NCBI GenBank assembly: GCA_019075905.1
Contig: JAGXAM010000001.1
Span: 62,001-126,000, forward strand
Direction: 5' to 3'
DNA length: 64,000 bases
Source of the DNA: Hyphomicrobiales bacterium
GTDB taxonomy: Bacteria; Pseudomonadota; Alphaproteobacteria; Rhizobiales; Beijerinckiaceae
Position 1 is the first letter of the stretch. The number at the start of each line of letters is the position of its first letter. The notes under the pieces were generated by a model. That model saw only the letters and a list, made by a program, of their open reading frames with translations, made no database searches and had not been told where the DNA came from. The position numbers and the translations under genes are program-made. Positions 36,261 to 44,149 of this stretch are shown in pieces.

Positions 36261-36488
36261 TCAGGCGGTGCGCTTGATGAGGAATTTGTAGAGATTGCCG
36301 TCCTGTTTCGATTCCAGCATCTGGTTGCCGGTGGTGCGGCAAAAGGCTTCAAAATCCGGGATCGAGCCGGGATCGGTGGCGATGATTTCAAGCGTCTGCC
36401 CGGTCGCCATGTCCTTCAGCGCCTTCTTGGCACGCAGAATGGGCAGCGGGCAGTTCAATCCCTTGGCATCAAGTGTCTGGTCGGCCAT
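36261..36488 (-). CDS. tusA: TusA-family sulfur carrier 1
   Basis: The 75-residue product starts at the ATG at 36488 with AAGGA seven bases upstream. LDAKGLNCPLPILRAKKAL is the classical TusA motif with the C-P-x-P active site, followed by LEIIATDPGSIPDFEAFC. In sulfur oxidisers TusA is the central cytoplasmic carrier that hands sulfane sulfur to oxidising systems, here probably to the LbpA/sHdr pathway. A 22-base perfect palindrome lies just upstream at 36534-36555. Confidence 0.92.
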   Translation of the reverse strand: MADQTLDAKGLNCPLPILRAKKALKDMATGQTLEIIATDPGSIPDFEAFCRTTGNQMLESKQDGNLYKFLIKRTA

Positions 36489-36532
36489 ACTTGGTTCCTT
36501 CAAGTTCAGTCTTTGTCAGTTGCGGGCTGGTG

Positions 36533-37048
36533 TCAGATATAAAGATTTATATCTGCCTTCAGGGCGCCTTCCATATAGGTGGCAGCGCCTCCGAGTTGAA
36601 TGCCGCCAATCATGTCCTTGAGATCATATTCGAACAGATCCATGGTCATCTGGCAGGCGATCATCTTGACGTCGGATTCCACAGCGGCTTCGCGCAGATC
36701 CTCAATCGAGGCGACACCCTTCTTTTTGATGAGGTTCTTCATCATCCGCGAGGCGGCGGCATCGACGCCGGGAATCATGCCGACAATATTCGGCATGCCC
36801 ATATGCATGCCCATCATCGGCATTTTCATGGCCGGATTGCCGAGCGGTGTCACCTGCAAATCCAGCTTTTTCAGCAGCAGCGGCAGGCCGTAAAAGGTGA
36901 AAAACATCGTGACATCAACGCCCATGGCTGCCGCTGTGGTGGCAAGAATGAAGGGCGGATAGGCCCAGTCGAGCGAGCCCTTGGTAACGATGATGGACAT
37001 AGACCTGGCGTTGGACGAGCCAGCTACGCCCTGCGATTCATTTGCCAT
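36533..37048 (-). CDS. dsrE2: DsrE2-type sulfurtransferase
   Basis: The 171-residue product carries the DsrE2 pattern: IIVTKGSLDWAYPPFILATT, GVDVTMFFTFYGLPLLL, a Met-rich stretch (MKMPMMGMHMGMPNIVGM) and DVKMIACQMTMDLF with the conserved Cys. DsrE2 proteins contain a hydrophobic part and are thought to sit at the inner membrane, where they may pass sulfur between compartments. It is the first gene of the minus-strand sulfur operon. Its promoter carries operator-like site 1. Confidence 0.88.
   Translation of the reverse strand: MANESQGVAGSSNARSMSIIVTKGSLDWAYPPFILATTAAAMGVDVTMFFTFYGLPLLLKKLDLQVTPLGNPAMKMPMMGMHMGMPNIVGMIPGVDAAASRMMKNLIKKKGVASIEDLREAAVESDVKMIACQMTMDLFEYDLKDMIGGIQLGGAATYMEGALKADINLYI
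36534..36555. promoter_or_regulatory. Perfect 10-2-10 palindrome at the dsrE2 3' end
   Basis: CAGATATAAA (36534-36543) and its exact complement TTTATATCTG (36546-36555) are separated by GA. The palindrome encodes the last residues and stop of dsrE2 and ends 46 bases before the tusA ATG. It could be a regulator site or an AU-rich mRNA hairpin; it lacks the GC-rich stem of a terminator. Confidence 0.5.
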
Positions 37049-37112
37049 TGTGGAACTCCCTGGCGACGGACAATGCCAAAGGCGCTCTGGCGATCATCCC
37101 CGGATTTCTATT

Positions 37113-37130
37113 TATTAGCATAAATGAATA
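37113..37130. promoter_or_regulatory. Operator-like site 1 (TATTAG-N6-TGAATA), dsrE2/deacetylase divergent region
   Basis: TATTAG-CATAAA-TGAATA occupies 37113-37130 and also contains a perfect AGCATA-N6-TATGCT inverted repeat at 37117-37134. On the minus strand a consensus -35 TTGACA (37151-37146) lies 17 bases from 37128-37123, so the site covers the dsrE2 -10 region. Matching sites at 38362 and 43655 suggest one regulator, probably the ArsR protein encoded at 50878. Confidence 0.65.
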
Positions 37131-37176
37131 TGCTCTTGTCAGGAATGTCAAGCAATCTTTTTGAAAGAGCCGGAAT

Positions 37177-38313
37177 TTGCAACATCCTGCACCCAAGCCC
37201 GCGCCGCACAAGAGGCGGCCAGCCTTCGTCCATGCCGAGGTTTACCGTCGCGCCGCCTATGGCCAGAACCATCCTTTGGCGATTGCGCGGGTTGAGACCG
37301 CGGTTGACCTTTGTCTCGGGCTAGGGTGGCTCGAAGGCGGCTATCATGCCAGCCCGGTCGCCAGCCGCGAGCAGCTCGAAGCCTTCCATGCGCAAGATTA
37401 TATCGAGGCGCTTTATCAGGCTGAGGCCGCCGGGCTGACACCGGCGGCGCACCGGCAGGCCTATAATCTTGGCACGCGCGAAAATCCGGTGTTTGCGGGC
37501 ATATTCGAGCGAGCCTCAACCTCGGTCGGTGGCTCGATCCTGGCCGCCGAACTGGCGCTTCTGGGCGGCATTGCCTATCATCCGGCCGGGGGCACCCATC
37601 ATGGCCAAAAGGCGCGGGCCAGCGGCTTTTGCTATTTCAATGATCCGGTATTCGCGATCCTGACCTGTCTCGACAGGGGGCTGGAGCGCATCGTCTATGT
37701 CGATCTCGATGCCCACCATGGCGATGGCGTCGAAGATGCGTTTTTTGACAATGACAAGGTGTTCACGCTCTCGCTGCACGAGGCCGGGCGCTGGCCCGGC
37801 ACCGGCCTGCTGCATGACCGGCGCATGGGGCGGGCACGCAACCTGCCGGTGCCGCGCCATCTCAATGACAGCGAGCTCGATTACCTGATTCAGACGGCGA
37901 TCCTGCCGCTGGTGCAGCGCCAGCGACCGCAAGTGCTCGTCATCACCTGCGGGGCCGACAATCTTGCGGGCGACCCGCTGTCGACCATGGACTTGAGCAA
38001 TGGCGCGCTATGGCGGGCGGTGACCGGGCTCGCCGCCTGCGCTCCGGCTGTAGTGGTTCTGGGTGGTGGCGGCTACAATCCCTGGACGCTGGGGCGCGCC
38101 TGGGCCGGGCTGTGGGCGGCGCTCAATGGTTTTGAGGTGCCCGAGCGGCTGCCATCTGCCCTCAACGGCTTGCTGAAAGGCCTGACATGCGATCTGGTAG
38201 AGGATGAGGACATAAGGCCGGAATGGCTGACGACGCTGCGCGATCCGCCGAACCATGGCCCGGTGCGCGACGAAATAAAGGCCATGGCCGACACGATCAT
38301 GCGCGAGGCCTGA
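37177..38313 (+). CDS. Histone deacetylase-fold zinc hydrolase inside the sulfur island
   Basis: The 378-residue product belongs to the AcuC/AphA/HDAC superfamily. The active site is complete: His141-His142 (GGTHHGQKA), zinc ligands Asp178 and His180 (VYVDLDAHHGDGVED), a third Asp in TCGADNLAGDP, and the transition-state Tyr in GGGGYNPW. Bacterial members remove acetyl groups from proteins, polyamines or small molecules. It starts at a TTG at 37177; there is no ATG near the N-terminus. It sits between the sqr operon and lipS1 and shares operator-like site 1. Its substrate in sulfur metabolism is unknown. Confidence 0.87.
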   Translation: MQHPAPKPAPHKRRPAFVHAEVYRRAAYGQNHPLAIARVETAVDLCLGLGWLEGGYHASPVASREQLEAFHAQDYIEALYQAEAAGLTPAAHRQAYNLGTRENPVFAGIFERASTSVGGSILAAELALLGGIAYHPAGGTHHGQKARASGFCYFNDPVFAILTCLDRGLERIVYVDLDAHHGDGVEDAFFDNDKVFTLSLHEAGRWPGTGLLHDRRMGRARNLPVPRHLNDSELDYLIQTAILPLVQRQRPQVLVITCGADNLAGDPLSTMDLSNGALWRAVTGLAACAPAVVVLGGGGYNPWTLGRAWAGLWAALNGFEVPERLPSALNGLLKGLTCDLVEDEDIRPEWLTTLRDPPNHGPVRDEIKAMADTIMREA

Positions 38314-38361
38314 GACCTGACCAAAAAACCATTTGCGGTTTCGCCGGCATGATGTCATCTA

Positions 38362-38379
38362 TATTAGAAAAACTGAATA
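38362..38379 (+). promoter_or_regulatory. Operator-like site 2 (TATTAG-N6-TGAATA) before lipS1
   Basis: TATTAG-AAAAAC-TGAATA has both half-sites identical to site 1 with a different spacer. It overlaps a possible -10 (TATATT, 38360-38365) and ends just before the lipS1 ribosome binding site (AGAGGA). A good -35 box was not found, so the promoter call is weak while the repeat itself is clear. Confidence 0.6.
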
Positions 38380-38390
38380 GAGGAACGCTC

Positions 38391-39452
38391 ATGGACTGGA
38401 ATGGCGCTCTTGCCGGGATCGAAGCCCTTGAAGATGCAGAGCTCGACCATCGCCTGATTGGTGAGTTTCAGCATCAGGCCTCGCTGGCACCCTTGCGGGA
38501 AATGCGGTTTTCGACGCCGACCTTCAAGGAATATTCTTCGGGAGAAATTTCCGGCTGCTCGAAGAATTCGTTTCCGGCCTTTTCGGTGACGGCGGCGGCC
38601 TGTGCGCTGGACTGCGACCATTGCCAGGCAAAAATACTCGAACCGATGATCCCGGCGACGACGCCGGAGATGCTGGATGCCAAGGTGCGCGACCTCGTGT
38701 TGTTGCAGGACTTGCAGGGCTTTCTGCTGTCGGGCGGCTCAAACCGGCGCAATGAAATCAAATATGAGCGCTATTTGCCGGTGGTCGAGAAGCTGAAGCA
38801 CGATTTTCCCTATCTCAAAATTGCGATCCATTCGGCGCTGACCGATGAAAGGCGGGCGCGGCAGATGGCCGATGCCGGCGTCGATACCGCGATGATGGAT
38901 GTGATCGGCGCGCAGGAAACCATCCGCGACGTTTATCATCTCGATCGCAGTGTCGATGATTTCGAGGCGACACTGGCGGCGCTGTGCGCGACCGACATGG
39001 AAATCGTGCCGCATATTGTCATCGGGCTGCATTACGGGCGGATCCTAGGTGAGGCGCGGGCGCTGGATATTGTGGCGCGCCACGCGATACATTCGCTGGT
39101 ACTGGTGGTGGTGATGCCGTTTTATGGCCGCGACGGCATGTTTGTGACGCCGGCGACCAGAGATGTCGGGCGGATATTCCTGGAAGCGCGACGCAAGATC
39201 CCGGATCGCCAGGTGCTGCTCGGCTGCGCCCGTCCGCCCGGCATGCACAAGCGCGTCACCGATGCCTATGCGGTGATGGCCGGGCTCGATGGCATTGCCT
39301 TTCCGGCCGAGGGCGCGGTGGCGGTAGCGCGGGCGCTGGGGCGGCCGTTCAGCCAGCAACATGCCTGCTGCTCGATCAAGGTTGGCGGGCAGATGCCGCG
39401 CGCCGGGGCCCGCAGCCAGGAGCGGCAACTCGTGCATGGATGCGCAAGATGA
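38391..39452 (+). CDS. lipS1: Radical SAM lipoyl synthase subunit LipS1
   Basis: From the ATG at 38391, with AGAGGA upstream, the product is 353 residues. It has a radical SAM cluster motif Cys71-x3-Cys75-x2-Cys78 (ACALDCDHCQAK), an extra Cys at 56 (GCSKNS), and the GFLLSGGSNRRNEIKYERYL segment. LipS1 and LipS2 together insert the two sulfur atoms into octanoyl-protein in the non-LipA lipoate pathway described for sHdr-containing bacteria and archaea. An in-frame extension to 38223 overlaps the deacetylase gene and was rejected. It is followed by lipT with a 4-base overlap. Confidence 0.92.
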   Translation: MDWNGALAGIEALEDAELDHRLIGEFQHQASLAPLREMRFSTPTFKEYSSGEISGCSKNSFPAFSVTAAACALDCDHCQAKILEPMIPATTPEMLDAKVRDLVLLQDLQGFLLSGGSNRRNEIKYERYLPVVEKLKHDFPYLKIAIHSALTDERRARQMADAGVDTAMMDVIGAQETIRDVYHLDRSVDDFEATLAALCATDMEIVPHIVIGLHYGRILGEARALDIVARHAIHSLVLVVVMPFYGRDGMFVTPATRDVGRIFLEARRKIPDRQVLLGCARPPGMHKRVTDAYAVMAGLDGIAFPAEGAVAVARALGRPFSQQHACCSIKVGGQMPRAGARSQERQLVHGCAR

Positions 39453-40573
39453 GGGCGGGGCTGGCCGCTGATCTGGTGGTGGTCGGGCTCGGCCCGGCCG
39501 GCGCCAGTGCGGCGCTGGCGGCGGCAAGCGGCGGCCTGCGGGTGATCGGCCTCGACCGTCGCCGCGAGGCCGGACTCCCGGTGCAATGCGCGGAATTTGT
39601 GCCCGGCCCGCTGCTGGGTCAGGCGAGCGGCCTGCCGGAGGCGATCCGCCAGCCGATCAGCGCGATGCACACCTATCTGGCCGGCGAGGCACCGTGTCTG
39701 ACGGCGGATTTTCGCGGCCAGATGATTGACCGTGCCGCCTTTGACCAGGCGCTGGTCAGCGCGGCTGTCGATGCCGGGGCGCAGGTGCGGTTTGGTGCCA
39801 GCGTCAAGGCGATCACGCCGGAAGGTGTGGTGCTGCAAAATGGCGAGATCCTCGATGCGCCGGTGCTGATCGGCGCGGATGGCCCGCGCTCGCTGCTGGG
39901 GCTAGCGATCGGTGCCGGGGCGCAGGCGCTGGTGGAAACCCGGCAGATCACGGTCCCCCTGCATGAGCCGCATGCCGCAACCGACATATTTTTGTCGCCC
40001 GACTATCGCGGCGGCTATGCCTGGCTGTTCCCCAAGGGAGCGGTGGCGCATATCGGGCTCGGGGTTGAGCCGGCGCTGCGCCATCAGCTCAAGGGGCTGC
40101 TGGAAGCCTTGCATGCCGCGTTGGTGGCCACAGGGCGGGTCGGGCGCGAGATCATGAACCTCACCGGCGGGGCGATTCCGGTCGGCGGGTTGCGGCGCTG
40201 CACGGGCATGGCGCAGGGGCGCAGCATCCTGCTGGCCGGCGATGCCGCGGGCCTCACCAATCCGGTGACCGGTGCGGGCATTGCCTCGGCGGTGCAATCC
40301 GGGCGCATGGCCGGCGAGGCGACGGTGCGGCTGGCGCAGGGCCACACGCAGGCGGTCAGCGATTATGCGCTTGATCTTGATGATATTTTCGGCGTTTCAC
40401 TGGCGCGGGCGGTGGCGCGGCGCACGCATCTCATGGCGAAGCCGACCGCAGATGTGAGGGCGCAGCCGCAGCACCTGCGGCAAGGGTGGATCGCATATCC
40501 GGAATATTGGGCGCCGCTGACAATAGATGGCACCCGGCAGAATTTCAGCCACAATGAAAGAGCTCTTCCATGA
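39449..40573 (+). CDS. lipT: FAD-dependent oxidoreductase LipT (geranylgeranyl reductase-like)
   Basis: The 374-residue product begins with an FAD-binding Rossmann motif ([18 protein letters not shown]) and has ILLAGDAAGLTNPVTGAGI near residue 260, which identifies the geranylgeranyl-reductase-like flavoprotein family. In lipoate loci with lipS1 and lipS2 this gene is called lipT and probably supplies electrons to the radical SAM lipoyl synthase. The ATG at 39449 overlaps the lipS1 stop (ATGA); another ATG at 39440 is possible. It overlaps lipS2 in the same way. Confidence 0.88.
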   Translation: MRAGLAADLVVVGLGPAGASAALAAASGGLRVIGLDRRREAGLPVQCAEFVPGPLLGQASGLPEAIRQPISAMHTYLAGEAPCLTADFRGQMIDRAAFDQALVSAAVDAGAQVRFGASVKAITPEGVVLQNGEILDAPVLIGADGPRSLLGLAIGAGAQALVETRQITVPLHEPHAATDIFLSPDYRGGYAWLFPKGAVAHIGLGVEPALRHQLKGLLEALHAALVATGRVGREIMNLTGGAIPVGGLRRCTGMAQGRSILLAGDAAGLTNPVTGAGIASAVQSGRMAGEATVRLAQGHTQAVSDYALDLDDIFGVSLARAVARRTHLMAKPTADVRAQPQHLRQGWIAYPEYWAPLTIDGTRQNFSHNERALP

Positions 40574-41835
40574 CCTGTCTCAAGCCAGAAACCCGCCTGC
40601 CCGCGCCTACCGGCGCGCATGGTGCCGATTTCAATGCCGCCGCGCTGATGAAGCCGCGCGCGCCGCTGCCGACCCCGGGTGACCGCCGCAATGGCGGCGC
40701 GGTCAAGGCGCAGGGCATCGTGCCGCAGGGCTTTTATATGCCCAACAACAATATCCAGACGCCGGAAATGCGTTCGCCAGATTATGTGCAGCTTTCGACG
40801 GCGGCGGCGATCACGCTGGGGCTGATGCAGGGCAAGATGCACCGCTGCGGCTGCACGCGCTGCCTCAACCTGCTGCTGACCTATCCCGAAGGCTGCCGCG
40901 CCAATTGCGCCTATTGCGGCCTCGCCCGCCACCGCGAAGCCGACCGTGATTATGCCGACCGCAATTTCATCAGGGTGGACTGGCCGGCGGTGCCGATGGC
41001 GCAGATCATCGACATTGTGGCGCGCGATGGCGCCAACAGCCCGTTTCATCGCATGTGCATCTCAATGATCACGCATCCGCGCTCGGATGCTGACACATTC
41101 AGCGTGCTCAAGGCCTGGACCGACAGGATCGATCCCAAGACCATACCGGTGTCGATCCTCTCCAACCCCACCACCATGCAGCGCGCCGATGTCGCGCGGC
41201 TCAAGGACATGGGCGCCGATATTTTCACGGTGGCGCTGGATGCGGCGACGCCGGAGATTTTTGATGCGACGCGCGGCAAGGGTGTCGACTCGCCGCATTC
41301 TTGGCGCAAATACTGGGAAATCCTCCAGGATGCGCGCGATATCTTTGGCCCGCAGAAATTCGGCGCCCATATCATCGTCGGCATGGGCGAGACCGAATTT
41401 GATTCGCTGAGCCTGATCCAAAAGATCGTCGACATGGGCGGGCACAGCCACATGTTCTGCTTCTTCCCGGAAAAAGGCTCGCTGATGGACCATCTGCCGG
41501 CGACGCCGCGTGACCAGTGGAGGCGCGTGCAGCTCGGGCGCTATCTGATCGACTACGCCGGCGGGCGGGTCGAGAACATGAGCTTTGACGACAAGGGCCG
41601 GGTGGTGGATTTCGGCTTCAGCCAGGATGTGCTCAACCCGATCATCGATAAGGCGGTGGCGTTCCGCACCTCGGGCTGCCCGGGCAAGGTGGCCGAGGAT
41701 ATTTCTGCCTGCGACCGGCCCTATGGTGATTCCCCGCCGAGCAATATTGCCAGCTATCCGTTCCAGCCGAACAAGGCGGATGTGACGAAAATCCGTCGCC
41801 AGCTCGCCATTCCGCGCCCCCGCAACCAGCCATAG
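40570..41835 (+). CDS. lipS2: Radical SAM lipoyl synthase subunit LipS2
   Basis: The 421-residue product has two cysteine clusters close together: CGCTRC (Cys93, Cys95, Cys98) and the radical SAM motif GCRANCAYCGL (Cys109, Cys113, Cys116). Further motifs are ISMITHPRSDADTFSVLKAW and HMFCFFPEKGSLMDHL. It pairs with LipS1 in two-protein lipoyl synthases. Its ATG overlaps the lipT stop, and the ligase gene follows after 15 bp. The C-terminal CPGKVAEDISACDRPYGDSP adds more conserved Cys. Confidence 0.92.
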   Translation: MTCLKPETRLPAPTGAHGADFNAAALMKPRAPLPTPGDRRNGGAVKAQGIVPQGFYMPNNNIQTPEMRSPDYVQLSTAAAITLGLMQGKMHRCGCTRCLNLLLTYPEGCRANCAYCGLARHREADRDYADRNFIRVDWPAVPMAQIIDIVARDGANSPFHRMCISMITHPRSDADTFSVLKAWTDRIDPKTIPVSILSNPTTMQRADVARLKDMGADIFTVALDAATPEIFDATRGKGVDSPHSWRKYWEILQDARDIFGPQKFGAHIIVGMGETEFDSLSLIQKIVDMGGHSHMFCFFPEKGSLMDHLPATPRDQWRRVQLGRYLIDYAGGRVENMSFDDKGRVVDFGFSQDVLNPIIDKAVAFRTSGCPGKVAEDISACDRPYGDSPPSNIASYPFQPNKADVTKIRRQLAIPRPRNQP

Positions 41836-41850
41836 CGAAAGGGCTGCCCC

Positions 41851-42918
41851 ATGCAGAAAGTTTTTCGCGTCATTGACACCGGCGTGCGCGAGGGGCGGGC
41901 CAATATCGCCTTTGACCAGGCGCTGATCGACCTGCACCAGCGCCGTGTCATTCCCGACACGATCCGGTTCCTGCAGTTCCGGCCCTCGGCGCTGGTCGGG
42001 CGGCACCAGGCGCTGGCGCGCGAGGTGCATGTCGATTTTTGCCGCGATCACAATATCGGGCTGGTGCGGCGCATCACTGGCGGCGGCGCGCTTTATATGG
42101 ACGAGGGCCAGTTCGGCTTCGAGCTGGTGTTTCACCGCGCCACGCTGGGGATCAGCTCACTCAATGAGCTGGCGCGCATCCTGTGCGAGGCGGCGGCCAG
42201 GGGATTGCAGAATCTCGGCGTGGCGGCGCGCTACCGGCCGCGCAATGACATCGAGGTCGATGGCCGCAAGGTCAGCGGCACCGGCGGGTTTTTCGATGGC
42301 GACACGCTGTTCTACCAGGGGACGATCCTGGTCGACATGGACCCGGCGCGGATGCTGGCGGCGCTGAATGTGCCGCAGGACAAGCTTGCCAAACGCGCGC
42401 TCGATTCGGCCGGGCAACGGGTGGTGACCTTGCGCGAATTGCTGGGCGCGCGGCTGCCGGACGTTGCCGCCATCAAGGCGGCGATGCTGAAGGGATTTGC
42501 CGAGGCCCTGGGGATCGAGCCGGTGCAAGGTAATATTTCCGATGCCGAGGAGGCTTTGGCGGCGCAGATATGGCGCGATGAAATTGGCACGGATGAGTTC
42601 GTGCACGAGCTTGAGGACCCTGCCGGGCAGGAAAATGTGCTGAGCGCCAGCCTGCAGGGGCCGGGCGGCACGATCAGCGCGCATTTGCGCCTCGAAGACA
42701 GCCGGATTCGCGAAGTGCTGTTCACCGGTGATTTTTTTGTCACGCCGCCGCGTGTCATTTTTGATCTTGAAGCGCATTTGCGCGGCACGGCGGTGGCTGA
42801 TGTCGAAGCGCAGGTGGCGCAGTTTTTCAATGCGGCCAAGGTCGGCCTGCTCTCGGCGCGTTCGAGCGATTTTGCCGCTGCGGTCGGCGAGGCGGCGGCA
42901 AAGGCAGTGGCGGCGTGA
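41851..42918 (+). CDS. lplA: Lipoate-protein ligase specific for the sHdr carrier, sLpl(AB)
   Basis: The 355-residue product is a complete LplA-type ligase: VRRITGGGALYMDEGQFGFE, PRNDIEVDGRKVSGTGGF with the conserved Lys, and a C-terminal accessory (LplB-like) domain from about residue 255. Dedicated ligases of this type attach octanoate or lipoate to LbpA rather than to pyruvate dehydrogenase. It overlaps the start of the amidotransferase-like gene by 4 bases. The position between lipS2 and the sHdr genes supports the specificity call. Confidence 0.9.
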   Translation: MQKVFRVIDTGVREGRANIAFDQALIDLHQRRVIPDTIRFLQFRPSALVGRHQALAREVHVDFCRDHNIGLVRRITGGGALYMDEGQFGFELVFHRATLGISSLNELARILCEAAARGLQNLGVAARYRPRNDIEVDGRKVSGTGGFFDGDTLFYQGTILVDMDPARMLAALNVPQDKLAKRALDSAGQRVVTLRELLGARLPDVAAIKAAMLKGFAEALGIEPVQGNISDAEEALAAQIWRDEIGTDEFVHELEDPAGQENVLSASLQGPGGTISAHLRLEDSRIREVLFTGDFFVTPPRVIFDLEAHLRGTAVADVEAQVAQFFNAAKVGLLSARSSDFAAAVGEAAAKAVAA

Positions 42919-43613
42919 AGCACCTCACCATCATCCAGCACACATCGGCAGATTATCTCGGGCTGATGGAAGATCACTTCGAGGGCCGGCGCATACGCTT
43001 CAGCTATTTCCGGCCGTTCACCGCCGGGGGCAAGGTGCCGGAAGCGACTGCGATCAGCGACGGGCTGATCCTGCTCGGCGGTGGGCCGTGGGGCAGCGCC
43101 GGTGAGCGCATCGTCCCCAATCTCGATGCCGAAATCAGGCTGGCGCGTATGTGCCTGATGCTGGACAAGCCCGTGATCGGCATTGGCCTTGGCGCGCAGA
43201 TCCTGAGCCTTGCGGCCGATGGCGGTGCCGTGGCGACCCCGCTGAATTTTGAGGTCGGCATGGCGCAACGACAGGCGGACGATGCGCTGAACGGCTTCCT
43301 GCCGGCGCAATTCCCGCATGTGGTCTATATGCGCGACCGGCCCGAGCCGCCCGCCTATGCCAAAATTCTGGCGCACGATGCCGCCGGACTTCCGGCGCTG
43401 TTCCAGATCGGCCGGAAGGCCTTCGGTTTTACCGGCCACCCCGGCTTCAAACTGGCCATGGCCGAAGACCTGGTGATGGAATTTGAAGAGTCGCCCGACA
43501 ACCCGCTGCCAAAATTTGCCGCGCTGGGGCGCATGAAACAGCAGATCGAGGATGCGCTGGTGCCGATCATGACCGGGCTTATCCAGCTGACGGGATTGAT
43601 GGAAAATAATTAA
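42915..43613 (+). CDS. Class I glutamine amidotransferase-like protein lacking the catalytic Cys
   Basis: The 232-residue product has the GATase fold (DGLILLGGGPWGSAGE, DKPVIGIGLGAQILSLAAD, GRKAFGFTGHPGFK). In active enzymes the nucleophile elbow reads G-x-C-x-G-x-Q; here the Cys position is Gly91 (GIGLGAQ), so glutaminase activity should be absent. It overlaps the ligase gene by 4 bases and closes the lipoate-assembly block. A ligand-binding or scaffold role is more likely than amidotransfer. Similar genes accompany sHdr loci, from memory. Confidence 0.85.
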   Translation: MKHLTIIQHTSADYLGLMEDHFEGRRIRFSYFRPFTAGGKVPEATAISDGLILLGGGPWGSAGERIVPNLDAEIRLARMCLMLDKPVIGIGLGAQILSLAADGGAVATPLNFEVGMAQRQADDALNGFLPAQFPHVVYMRDRPEPPAYAKILAHDAAGLPALFQIGRKAFGFTGHPGFKLAMAEDLVMEFEESPDNPLPKFAALGRMKQQIEDALVPIMTGLIQLTGLMENN

Positions 43614-43634
43614 CAGGCCCGCTTTCGGAGGGAC

Positions 43635-43672
43635 TTGCATATCGTCATATCTTGTATTAGAGAATGCTAATA
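43635..43672 (+). promoter_or_regulatory. Promoter with operator-like site 3 (TATTAG-N6-CTAATA) before the shdr operon
   Basis: TATTAG-AGAATG-CTAATA (43655-43672) is a perfect 6-6-6 inverted repeat. A possible -35 TTGCAT (43635-43640) is 17 bases from TAGAGA (43658-43663), so the site would cover the -10. The dsrE3C start is about 80 bases downstream. The left half-site is identical to sites 1 and 2. Confidence 0.65.
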
Positions 43673-43753
43673 GGCGACGACAAGGGCTGCGGCCCTCCCA
43701 CAAGTCACAGCAAGTGACGGGCTGTCGATCCCCGTGCCGACTGGAGGAAATAA

Positions 43754-44131
43754 ATGGCAAAGAAGCTCATAATTGTCATGGCCAATACCGATCCGCGCAA
43801 CGGCGAGGAACTCGGCGCGCCGTTTTTTCAGGCCTCGGTCGCTGCCGCGATGGATTATGAGGTTGAGGTCATCTGCACCGCCACCTCTGGCGCGCTGATG
43901 AAAAAGGGCTTTGCCGAAAAGCTGCATGTGAAGGCCGGTTCGCCGAAAACGGTCTATCAATTCATTCAGGAAGCCCATGAAGCCGGCGTGAAATTCATGT
44001 GCTGCTCGCCCAACCTTGATCTCTTCGACATGACCAAGGACGATCTGATCCCGGAATGCTCGGGGATTGTCGGCGGCGCCTATCTGATCGAAGAGGTCAT
44101 GGAAGCCGACTGCAAGGTGATGACTTATTGA
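43754..44131 (+). CDS. dsrE3C: DsrE3C-type sulfurtransferase of the sHdr system
   Basis: The 125-residue product shows a DsrE fold (KLIIVMANTDPRNGEELG, VEVICTATSGALMKKGFAE) and a CC pair at residues 83-84 (GVKFMCCSPNLDLF), the expected sulfur-binding place. In Hyphomicrobium the corresponding protein exchanges sulfur with TusA and probably loads the sHdr pathway. A GGAGGAAATAA precedes the ATG. It is the first gene of the sHdr operon, 18 bp before shdrC1. Confidence 0.9.
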   Translation: MAKKLIIVMANTDPRNGEELGAPFFQASVAAAMDYEVEVICTATSGALMKKGFAEKLHVKAGSPKTVYQFIQEAHEAGVKFMCCSPNLDLFDMTKDDLIPECSGIVGGAYLIEEVMEADCKVMTY

Positions 44132-44149
44132 TTGCAGGAGGCAAGCGAC

